NCBI GenBank assembly: GCA_027035825.1
Contig: JALVTX010000009.1
Span: 1 to 13,555 of the forward strand
DNA: 13,555 bases
Direction: 5' to 3'
From: Mariprofundaceae bacterium
GTDB lineage: Bacteria > Pseudomonadota > Zetaproteobacteria > Mariprofundales > Mariprofundaceae
Shown: positions 1 to 12,596 of the stretch, piece by piece
How positions within the stretch are numbered: the stretch's first letter is position 1
How the letters are laid out: the number at the start of each line of letters is the position of its first letter
Notes under the pieces: generated by a model
The model's database searches: none
What the model was told of the DNA's origin: nothing
What the model saw: the letters and a program-made list of their open reading frames with translations, nothing else
Position numbers and translations under genes: made by a program

Positions 1-1617
1 TACTTCGGGGTCTATCCGATCAAGGTGAACCAGCAACGGCAGGTGGTGGAGGAAATCATCGAGTTCGGCGGCGAGTTTCGCTGGGGGCTGGAGGCGGGCT
101 CGAAGCCGGAGCTGCACGCGGTGCTGGCCATGCTGGACGATGTCGAGGGGCTGATCGTCTGCAACGGCTACAAGGATCGCGAGTTCATCGAGCTGGCGCT
201 GTTGGGACGCAAGCTGGGCCGGCGGGTGTTCATCGTGGTCGAGAAGCCCGGCGAGCTGGAGCTGTTGCTGGAAGCGGCGCGACGCATGGATGTCCGGCCA
301 CTGATTGGATTGCGGTGCAAGCTGGCGACCACGGGCGAGGGCAAGTGGCAGGATTCGGGCGGGGACGGCTCGAAATTCGGGCTTTCGGCGGCGGAGATCA
401 TCGAGGCCGTGGCGCGCTTGCGGGATGCGGGCATGCTCGATGCGCTGCGGCTGTTGCACTTTCACATCGGCTCGCAGGTGCCGCGCATCCGCCGCGTGAA
501 GTTGGCGATGAACGAGGCGGCGAGGTTTTACGTGGAGCTTAGGCGGCTGGGCTCGCCCATCGAATACATGGACGTGGGCGGTGGCCTGGGCGTGAACTAC
601 GACGGTTCGTTCTCCGGCTCCGAGGCCTCGGTGGACTATTCCTTGCAGGAATACGCCAACGACGTGGTCTGGACGCTGAAGGAGGTGTGCGACGATGCCC
701 GCCTGCCGCATCCGCACATCGTGTCCGAGTCCGGCCGGGCGTTGACCGCGCATCACGCGGTGCTGGTGGTCAATGCGGTGGATGCGTCCCGCCGCGTGCG
801 CGGGGAATTGCTCCGCCCGCCCGCGGATGACGCGCCCATGCAGCTCAAGCAGCTCTGGAACGCGTGGACGGAACTGGATGAGCTGGACCCGCGCGAGGCG
901 CTGCACGATGCCGCGAGCCTGCGCGACGACATGAACAAGCTGTTCAGCCTCGGGCATTGCCGCCTGCATGAGCGGGCGCTGGCCGATGCGCTCTACTGGC
1001 GCCTGCTGGAGCGGCTCTCGACCGTGCTGGACGACGAAACGCTGGATGACCTCGCGCCCGGCGCGCGCTTGCAGATGGCCGACCGCCTGTTCTGCAATTT
1101 CTCGCTGTTCCAGTCCCTGCCCGATGCATGGGCCATCGGGCAGGTGTTTCCGGTGGCGCCCATCCAGCGCCTGAACGAGCGGCCGGGGCGGGCCGCGATG
1201 CTGGTGGACATCACCTGCGATTCCGATGGCAAGATGCGCGCCTTCCCGCTGGCCGAGGGCCATGCGCCGATGCTGCCGGTGCATGCCATCGAGCCTGGCG
1301 AGGATTATCTGCTGGGCATGTTTCTCGTCGGTGCCTACCAGGAGATATTGGGCGACCTGCACAACCTGTTCGGCGACACGCACGCCGTGCACGTGCGCGT
1401 GGATGGCGACGGCTACGAGATCGAGCAGCAGGTGGAGGGCGAGACGGTCGCCGAGGTGCTCGACTACGTCCAGTTCAGCGAGAAGGTGTTGCTGGACCGG
1501 ATGCGCCGGCAGCTTTCGCGCGCCCGCGCCGAGGGGCGCGTCAGCGCGCGCGAGGCCACGCGCTACCTGTCCGTTTATGCCGAGGGGCTGGCCGGCTACA
1601 CCTATCTGGAGGAATAA
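1..1617 (+). CDS. speA: Biosynthetic arginine decarboxylase SpeA (5' end outside window)
   Basis: SpeA is a PLP enzyme that decarboxylates arginine to agmatine, the first step towards putrescine and then spermidine. The reading frame is open from the first base and 538 codons are visible. The first visible residues contain the PLP-lysine motif YPIKVNQQR, with the lysine at visible codon 8. Comparison with the about 658-residue E. coli protein suggests that roughly 120 N-terminal residues lie upstream. Other landmarks are HIGSQ (about codon 155), the phosphate-binding GGGLGVNYDG (about 193), ESGRALTAHHA (about 243), the active-site-like Cys in DITCDSDG (codon 406), and the typical SpeA ending GYTYLEE. 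The gene is strongly GC-rich, unlike the gene that follows. Its last codons (Leu-Glu-Glu-stop) contain a GGAGGA stretch that serves as ribosome site for the next gene, which starts 2 bases after the stop. Identification is firm. Confidence 0.97.
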   Translation, partial: YFGVYPIKVNQQRQVVEEIIEFGGEFRWGLEAGSKPELHAVLAMLDDVEGLIVCNGYKDREFIELALLGRKLGRRVFIVVEKPGELELLLEAARRMDVRPLIGLRCKLATTGEGKWQDSGGDGSKFGLSAAEIIEAVARLRDAGMLDALRLLHFHIGSQVPRIRRVKLAMNEAARFYVELRRLGSPIEYMDVGGGLGVNYDGSFSGSEASVDYSLQEYANDVVWTLKEVCDDARLPHPHIVSESGRALTAHHAVLVVNAVDASRRVRGELLRPPADDAPMQLKQLWNAWTELDELDPREALHDAASLRDDMNKLFSLGHCRLHERALADALYWRLLERLSTVLDDETLDDLAPGARLQMADRLFCNFSLFQSLPDAWAIGQVFPVAPIQRLNERPGRAAMLVDITCDSDGKMRAFPLAEGHAPMLPVHAIEPGEDYLLGMFLVGAYQEILGDLHNLFGDTHAVHVRVDGDGYEIEQQVEGETVAEVLDYVQFSEKVLLDRMRRQLSRARAEGRVSAREATRYLSVYAEGLAGYTYLEE

Positions 1618-1618
1618 A

Positions 1619-2728
1619 ATGAAGGAAAAGCTGTCAGAGGTTGCTTCGAAAATCGTTACTTCCCGCGTGAATCGATTGCTAGACCGCGGGAGATATGGGC
1701 GATGGGGAGGAGAACGTCGCGGTGGTGGGAAAGCGCATCTGGATGAAATTCTTTCCATTGTCAGAGGGCCTGCGGGGAGCGTGAAGGAGACTGCTTATGC
1801 CTTATGGATATTGAGGGAGCTAAAGGCGCGGTTGAGGATTGAGTCGAGGGTTGAGCGGTTCGATACATTTCTGGAATCTGGCCAGAATTTTATAACCAGG
1901 CATTTACATTTTGAGAAGGATGGCACGGCGCATCTGGGTGATGAAGTATGGGACACCTCTTTGGCCATATTGTCATTGGATGATGGCCAAATTTTGAAAA
2001 AACTCGTGGCGTGGGTCGAAAAGTCTCAAAACTCCAAGGGCGCATTCGATGGCGAGATATGGGAAACATGCTTTGCAGTGATGGCCTTGCGAAGTGTGAG
2101 TTGTTCAAATGAAAATATGAGCAATGCTATTTCTTGGTTGAAAGCTTTGGTATGGGGGAAGGGCGGTGATCAATCTTTCAGGGAGGTTGTGTCTCCAACT
2201 TATACTGCATTGATCCTTAACGTCATATATTCAGACGTGGATAAAAATATCGAGCCTTTGGAAATCGAGGAGATATTGAAATATTTTGCTAATGTTGATC
2301 CTTTTAAGGAGTTTAGGTGGGCAGACGAGGAGTGGGCAAACTTTATCGTTGTGGGATTTCTTTCGGGGATTCTAGGCCGGTTGAATGAAGTTGAACTTGG
2401 TGGGCAACATGCGAAGAAGATAATCGAGGGCATATGCGAGAGCTTCAAAAAGATTTGTGATGACGACGGCTTCAGGCTGGAGGATGCAGCCTTTTCCCTA
2501 TTTGCCGCTATTCAATGGTTGGAAGATGCACAATTGACTAGGGCCCTCAACAGGGTTGGCCCTGTGAAAATGGTGAATAGAAAATTCATGGCATGGGAGA
2601 ACGGTGAGCTCATTATCAGATTGACGCCGCTGGTGCAGGCATGTCTCGCAGCCTTGGTGGCGGCGCTCATATATTTGGATGACCTGTGGAGCGCCATTAA
2701 AAATGTTCTTGATATTTTTTCATCGTAA
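1619..2728 (+). CDS. Alpha/alpha-toroid protein with prenyltransferase/squalene-cyclase-type repeats and C-terminal hydrophobic segment
   Basis: This 369-residue protein has no function I can name. It carries at least three helix-pair repeats of the prenyltransferase/terpene-cyclase toroid type: DEVWDTSLAILSL (108-120), GEIWETCFAVMALR (145-158) and VSPTYTALILNVIY (191-204). A QW-like element, AWVEKSQNSKGAF, lies at 131-143. The class II cyclase acid motif DxDD is not visible, so cyclase activity is doubtful and a binding or scaffold role is possible. Residues about 338-353 form a hydrophobic stretch that could anchor the C-terminus to the membrane. The ATG at 1619 is chosen because GGAGGA lies 5 bases upstream and the homology-like repeats follow in this frame; the open frame continues upstream but only over speA. 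Base composition is far more AT-rich than speA, which suggests transfer. It is followed by a SET-domain gene 17 bases on, a likely two-gene operon. Confidence 0.8.
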   Translation: MKEKLSEVASKIVTSRVNRLLDRGRYGRWGGERRGGGKAHLDEILSIVRGPAGSVKETAYALWILRELKARLRIESRVERFDTFLESGQNFITRHLHFEKDGTAHLGDEVWDTSLAILSLDDGQILKKLVAWVEKSQNSKGAFDGEIWETCFAVMALRSVSCSNENMSNAISWLKALVWGKGGDQSFREVVSPTYTALILNVIYSDVDKNIEPLEIEEILKYFANVDPFKEFRWADEEWANFIVVGFLSGILGRLNEVELGGQHAKKIIEGICESFKKICDDDGFRLEDAAFSLFAAIQWLEDAQLTRALNRVGPVKMVNRKFMAWENGELIIRLTPLVQACLAALVAALIYLDDLWSAIKNVLDIFSS

Positions 2729-2730
2729 TC

Positions 2731-2740
2731 AGGAAGGAGG
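2731..2740 (+). promoter_or_regulatory. Ribosome binding site deciding the SET-gene start
   Basis: The purine run AGGAAGGAGG is a near-perfect anti-16S sequence. Its end lies 5 bases from the GTG at 2746 and overlaps the other in-frame GTG at 2740, so it selects the downstream start. Confidence 0.8.
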
Positions 2741-2745
2741 TGGCC

Positions 2746-3168
2746 GTGTCTTTTACCATTGTAAAAGGTGTGGTGCGAGAATCTTGCATCGAAGGAAAGG
2801 GATTCTTTGTTGAACAGGATATTGCGAAGGGAGCATTGATAGGTTTTTTTGATGGGGTTGTTCGACGGTTTCGAATGAGTGAAGAATGCGCGGATATTCC
2901 TGACTATGAGGACATACAGGCGATAGACTTGGCCGTGGATGACGGTTGGCTTTATGTTCTGGTTCCTGTCGACAGGGAGATTTTGTCGGGTGTTGATTAT
3001 ATCAATCACTCATGTACTCCCAACTGCTTGGTTGAAGGTTATTTAAAGATTGTTGCCGCTAGAGATATTCGGTGTGGCGAAGAATTGACCATTGATTATG
3101 GGTCGTTGACCTTGGTCAAGGAGAAAAAACGCTGCAATTGTCGTCCGGGGTGCTCATACATCCTTTGA
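2746..3168 (+). CDS. SET-domain protein-lysine methyltransferase, small bacterial type
   Basis: SET proteins transfer methyl groups from S-adenosylmethionine to lysine side chains. This 140-residue protein is little more than the catalytic domain. It shows GKGFFV (18-23) at the start of the SET fold, the SAM/pseudoknot motif NHSCTPN (87-93), EELTIDYG (112-119) with the expected catalytic Tyr118, and a post-SET-like cysteine cluster CNCRPGC (130-136), which in the family binds zinc together with the motif cysteine. I choose the GTG at 2746 because AGGAGG ends 5 bases before it. An in-frame GTG at 2740 would sit inside that ribosome site. The gene is AT-rich like the preceding toroid gene and separated from it by 17 bases, so the two are probably co-transcribed. 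The substrate is unknown; the toroid partner is one candidate (inference). Alternatives within the SET family cannot be separated by eye. Confidence 0.9.
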   Translation: MSFTIVKGVVRESCIEGKGFFVEQDIAKGALIGFFDGVVRRFRMSEECADIPDYEDIQAIDLAVDDGWLYVLVPVDREILSGVDYINHSCTPNCLVEGYLKIVAARDIRCGEELTIDYGSLTLVKEKKRCNCRPGCSYIL

Positions 3169-3172
3169 ATGA

Positions 3173-3314
3173 CCGGCCGTGATGGCGGCGCTGCTCATTG
3201 CGCGCGGCGACTGGAACGTGGGCCGCATGGTCAATGTCGAGGAGCTCGACCCCGATCCGTTCCTGGCGCTGATGCCGGAACTCGGCATCGACTGGCAGGT
3301 CAGGGAGGAATCCC

Positions 3315-3334
<20 letters not shown>
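3173..3334 (+). pseudogene. 3' remnant of a second saccharopine-dehydrogenase-like gene
   Basis: The frame starting after a TGA at 3170-3172 encodes about 53 residues that match the C-terminus of saccharopine dehydrogenase-like proteins: PAVMAALLIARGDW, then MVNVEELDPDPFLALMPELG, then a stop at 3332-3334. The equivalent part of the intact dehydrogenase at the right end of this window contains PAMIGARLMIEGAW and NMEQFDPDPFMADL. The two are clearly related but far from identical, so this is a paralogue rather than a recent copy. The Rossmann domain and most of the protein are missing. GC content returns to the backbone level exactly here, directly after the AT-rich SET gene. The remnant's stop overlaps the 3' end of nspC on the other strand by 20 bases. 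The simplest reading is that the AT-rich block replaced or deleted the 5' part of this gene. Confidence 0.75.
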
Positions 3335-4463
<1,129 letters not shown>

Positions 4464-4528
4464 GGCCGGAAGATATCCATATCCATGGCCGGTCGGAAGC
4501 AGTGAACGGTGCGATCTTCCCGGCGTGC

Positions 4529-4556
4529 TTGTCATGTGTATATACACATCTATACT
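4529..4556 (+). promoter_or_regulatory. Sigma70-type promoter of the toxin-antitoxin-like operon
   Basis: TTGTCA (4529-4534) and TATACT (4551-4556) are separated by 16 bases and resemble -35 and -10 boxes. The expected transcription start, about 7 bases past the -10 box, falls on or beside the ATG at 4563, and no Shine-Dalgarno sequence precedes that ATG. The transcript may therefore be leaderless. Confidence 0.6.
4534..4549. promoter_or_regulatory. Palindromic operator candidate
   Basis: ATGTGTATATACACAT is a perfect 16-base palindrome that fills nearly the whole spacer between the -35 and -10 boxes of the downstream operon. A bound repressor would block the promoter. Ribbon-helix-helix proteins typically bind such short palindromes as dimers or tetramers, and the operon's second gene encodes one, so autoregulation is the likely purpose (inference). 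Confidence 0.65.
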
Positions 4557-4562
4557 CCAGGC

Positions 4563-5024
4563 ATGTTCATCCTGAAGGTGGTCGAGGCTCTGGAGCAGGC
4601 GGAGGTTCCCTACGCGCTCGTGGGCGGCTATGCGCTGGCTTTGCACGGGGCCGTGCGGGGCACGGTGGACGTGGATATCGCGATTGCGCTCGATGCCGAG
4701 ACCTTCAGGCGGTGCGAGGAGGCGTTGGCCTCCATTGGGCTTGCGCCGCGCCTGCCCGTGACGGCCGAGGAGGTCTTTCGGTTCCGGGAGGAGTTCATTG
4801 CCAGACGGAACATGAAGGCATGGTCATTCTGCAACCCCGTTAATCCGCTGGAGGTGGTGGATATCCTCATCACGGAGGATGCATCGAGGATGGGCACGGT
4901 CGAAAAAAGGGCCTTCGGGCGGGCGCTGAAGGTGGCGGCCATCGATGAGCTCATCGTGATGAAGCGCAAGGCCGGCAGGCCGCAGGACATCGAGGACATC
5001 CGGGCGCTGGAGCGACTGCGGTGA
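4563..5024 (+). CDS. AbiEii/MNT-like nucleotidyltransferase, probable toxin-antitoxin component
   Basis: This 153-residue protein belongs to the polymerase-beta-like nucleotidyltransferase fold. The glycine motif GGYALALHG (21-29) is followed by the metal-binding pair in VDVDIAI (Asp36, Asp38), with a likely third acidic residue at Asp100 in VVDILI. The C-terminus, ELIVMKRKAGRPQDIEDI (129-146), is typical of AbiEii-like and DUF6036-like proteins found in toxin-antitoxin pairs. Such enzymes transfer nucleotides to RNA or to a protein partner; which one applies cannot be told here. The ATG at 4563 is chosen because the fold begins there. An open extension upstream would cover the promoter. The stop overlaps the next gene by 4 bases (GTGA), implying coupled translation. 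The gene's strand is opposite to the restriction-modification operon. Confidence 0.8.
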   Translation: MFILKVVEALEQAEVPYALVGGYALALHGAVRGTVDVDIAIALDAETFRRCEEALASIGLAPRLPVTAEEVFRFREEFIARRNMKAWSFCNPVNPLEVVDILITEDASRMGTVEKRAFGRALKVAAIDELIVMKRKAGRPQDIEDIRALERLR

Positions 5025-5281
5025 GGCCGGTGCAGCATTTCAGCGACGAATATATCGAGCAGTGCAAGAGTGCTTCGCCGGAGCAGGCGCTACGGTTCCT
5101 GGAGGAGTTTCGACAGCTTCAGATGCCGGCCCGTGCGGCGAAATCCAGGCTCATCAGCCTGCGGGTGCCCGAGCCGCTGCTGGCGGCGTTCCGCCAGCGC
5201 TGCGAGCAGGAAGGCGTGAAATACCAGGCCCAGATCAAGCGTCTGATGCAGGAGTGGTTGATTGGTACGGGGTGGTCGTAG
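5021..5281 (+). CDS. Ribbon-helix-helix (CopG/BrnA-like) antitoxin or repressor
   Basis: This 86-residue protein has a C-terminal ribbon-helix-helix fold. The beta strand KSRLISLRVP (41-50) is followed by helix EPLLAAFRQRCEQEG (51-65) and helix KYQAQIKRLMQEWL (67-80), in the style of CopG/BrnA-type antitoxins. The N-terminal 40 residues would be the part that binds a partner. It starts with GTG, overlapping the stop of the nucleotidyltransferase gene in a GTGA junction, so the two products are probably made in a fixed ratio. The palindrome in the shared promoter is its likely binding site. Toxin-antitoxin function is inferred from the pair and the operator; the protein could also be a plain regulator. 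Confidence 0.8.
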   Translation: MRPVQHFSDEYIEQCKSASPEQALRFLEEFRQLQMPARAAKSRLISLRVPEPLLAAFRQRCEQEGVKYQAQIKRLMQEWLIGTGWS

Positions 5282-5344
5282 TGCTGACAGCTCGCCGATC
5301 AGCGTCCGGCCGAAGGCCGGTCCGCTGCATCGGCTCGTTAGGGT
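5282..5344 (-). other. attC-like integron recombination site, partly degenerate
   Basis: These 63 bases fill the entire gap between two convergent genes. Read on the minus strand they contain CCCTAAC (5343-5337, 6 of 7 to RYYYAAC). Next come GCCGAT, an unpaired G, CAGCG, a GA spacer, CCGGCC, a TTC loop, GGCCGG, A, CGCTG and ATCGGC, which pair in that order. This is the attC layout: imperfect stem, a single extrahelical base, unpaired spacer and terminal hairpin. The far core box is poor (GTCAGCA against GTTRRRY), though GTCAG still pairs with CTAAC at four of five positions. In this orientation the site begins 1 base after the hsdR stop. The TTC-looped GC-rich hairpin has no T-run, so it is not a typical intrinsic terminator, although it could slow transcription from both sides. 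Confidence 0.5.
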
Positions 5345-8497
<3,153 letters not shown>

Positions 8498-8498
8498 A

Positions 8499-9322
8499 TC
8501 AGCGATTCCCGGCCAAGCTCGCCAGAGCAGCTTTCAGGACTTGAAAGCATACCTTGGCCGTGTGCTGATCTGGCGAAAACCCTGAAACCATTTGAGCGTA
8601 GGGGTGGATGAAATTCCGGAAGTCACGTAGTCCGTGACTGAACTTCCTCACGTCCAGTTTGAGCAAGCCGATGTCATGCCCAACGTCGATGAGTTGCGCA
8701 AGATTCCATTCGTGAAAGGGTCTGACCTTTCCTTCGGAATTTTTGGGGCTGGACGACGCGCGATTGAATTCCTCTGGGTGGCGCTGCGCTGCGCCAAGAA
8801 GCACGCCTTCAAGAATGCTTCCACATAGAAAGATCACGGATAGAGGACAATTCGCCGCAAGTGCCCTGCGTGCTTCATCCAAACGGCCAGAAATAAGGTC
8901 CACGACCTGCCCCTCAATAGGCAGGTCGCGAAGATCTGGTATTGTGAATTCATGCTTCAGGAATTCATCGACCGCAATAGCCGGGACGGGTGATTGGTCT
9001 CCAGACAGACGTGCAACGATATCTCGGCATCTGTTAAGGATGTTTTGTTCTGGCTTTTCGCCATTGAGTTCACACATCGTAACATAGGAATCAAGCATCT
9101 CTGACAACACGGGGGCGACAACATCATCCGGTTCTTGATCCCAGAATGCCCGTAGCTTCTTAGCCTTTGATGTGCCGTACTTGTGGTACCTCTGACTGTG
9201 GATATCGATCCTGTGGCGGTTGAAGAATTCTGCAAAAGTCGTGTCTGTGTAGTCGAGAACATAGCCTGAGCCCATACCCAGGAGTTTTTCAAGGTAACGC
9301 TTTTCGGTTTCGGTCAGGCTGC

Positions 9323-9326
<4 letters not shown>
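8499..9326 (-). CDS. AbiJ-like N-terminal domain plus HEPN-like protein, accessory to the restriction-modification operon
   Basis: This 275-residue protein lies between hsdS and hsdR. Residues 1-80 (landmarks LTETEKRYLEKLLGMGSGYVLDY and KAKKLRAFW) resemble the N-terminal domains found in AbiJ-type abortive-infection proteins, by memory of the pattern rather than a search. Residues about 145-275 look like a HEPN-type helical domain, with RDFRNFIH at 234-241 matching the Rx4-6H ribonuclease motif (Arg234, His241). HEPN proteins near defence systems are often RNA-cleaving effectors, so a backup suicide role is plausible. It could instead be a non-catalytic partner of the complex. The start overlaps the hsdS stop by 4 bases (ATGA), and hsdR starts 1 base after its stop. 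Its GC content is visibly lower than that of hsdM and hsdR, which suggests a separately acquired module. Confidence 0.7.
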
Positions 9327-12212
<2,886 letters not shown>

Positions 12213-12240
12213 TCGCTTCCTTTGCGCGTTCGGATTGTGA

Positions 12241-12263
12241 GACTGCCAGTCTACAGGCGCCTG
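12241..12263. repeat. Two short palindromes in the hsdM leader
   Basis: GACTGCCAGTC (5-base arms around one base, 12241-12251) is followed by the perfect palindrome CAGGCGCCTG (12254-12263). Both lie in the untranslated leader of hsdM, between the predicted promoter and the ribosome site. They could be an operator or an RNA structure. Chance cannot be excluded at this length. Confidence 0.3.
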
Positions 12264-12293
12264 ACGACCAGCGAGATAAGCGGCGCCCGCTTC

Positions 12294-12339
12294 ATGGAGC
12301 TTGTTTATACGGCGCGTAGCGATGCGTGGCAAGCTCCAT
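12294..12339. repeat. Perfect 10-base inverted repeat around the hsdM promoter
   Basis: ATGGAGCTTG (12294-12303) and CAAGCTCCAT (12330-12339) are exact inverted copies with 26 bases between them. One arm overlaps the -35 box of the minus-strand promoter and the other covers its expected transcription start. The layout suggests a two-site operator with looping, or a relic of a mobile end. Confidence 0.6.
12304..12332 (-). promoter_or_regulatory. Sigma70-type promoter driving the hsdM operon
   Basis: On the minus strand TTGCCA (12332-12327) and TATAAA (12309-12304) are separated by exactly 17 bases, each one mismatch from consensus. Transcription would start near 12297 and give a leader of about 85 bases before hsdM. 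The site lies between the integrase remnant and the first operon gene, where an integron cassette promoter would be expected, though it may simply be the operon's own. Confidence 0.65.
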
Positions 12340-12574
12340 TGTCGTCTCGGGCCATTATTCCGCGCGCGGCAGGGCCGGCATCGCCAAGTGCGTGACATCG
12401 CACACCCTGCGCCACTCATTCGCCACGCATCTGTTGGAGTTGGGCGTGAACATCCGGGTGGTGCAGAAGCTGATGGGCCACAAGGATGCCAAGACCACGG
12501 AGATATACACGCATGTGCTGCAACGGAACCTGGATGCCGTGCAAAGCCCGCTGGATCAACTCGACACTTGCTGA
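12326..12574 (+). pseudogene. intI: C-terminal remnant of an IntI-type (integron) tyrosine recombinase
   Basis: About 68 residues, from RAGIAKCVTSHTLRHSF to the end, match the C-terminus of integron integrases. Visible catalytic residues are the H-x-x-R box (HTLR, His26 and Arg29 of this frame), the GH of LMGHKD (His52) and the nucleophile Tyr61 in IYTHVL. The tail AVQSPLDQL resembles the GVxSPLD ending that is typical of IntI and uncommon in XerC/XerD. The N-terminal DNA-binding domain, the first catalytic arginine and the IntI-specific insert are missing, so the product cannot be an active recombinase. Family-like sequence begins near 12371; upstream of it the frame runs into the hsdM promoter. 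It points towards the dehydrogenase gene and ends 22 bases before that gene's stop. A short XerC-like relic is the alternative. Confidence 0.75.
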
Positions 12575-12596
12575 TGCTTCATGAGGATTGCAAGCG

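Noticed and set aside
1226..1618. Upstream extension of the toroid protein's open frame into speA
   Set aside because: The extension is only the +1 shadow of speA. The ribosome site and the repeats support the ATG at 1619.
4464..4646. Possible N-terminal extension of nspC by 61 codons
   Set aside because: The extension crosses the promoter and palindrome of the divergent operon and does not look like the family. The ATG at 4463 gives the usual length.
5306..5320. CCGGCC-GAA-GGCCGG hairpin as an intrinsic terminator
   Set aside because: No run of T follows on either strand. The longer pairing around it fits an attC-like structure better, though a role in slowing transcription is not excluded.
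12213..12419. Possible N-terminal extension of hsdM by 69 codons
   Set aside because: It would cover the promoter, leader palindromes and integrase remnant. A ribosome site directly precedes the ATG at 12212.
12567..12594. CTTGC/GCAAG inverted repeat between the integrase remnant and the dehydrogenase
   Set aside because: Five-base arms with an 18-base loop and no T-run are too weak to call a terminator or recombination site.
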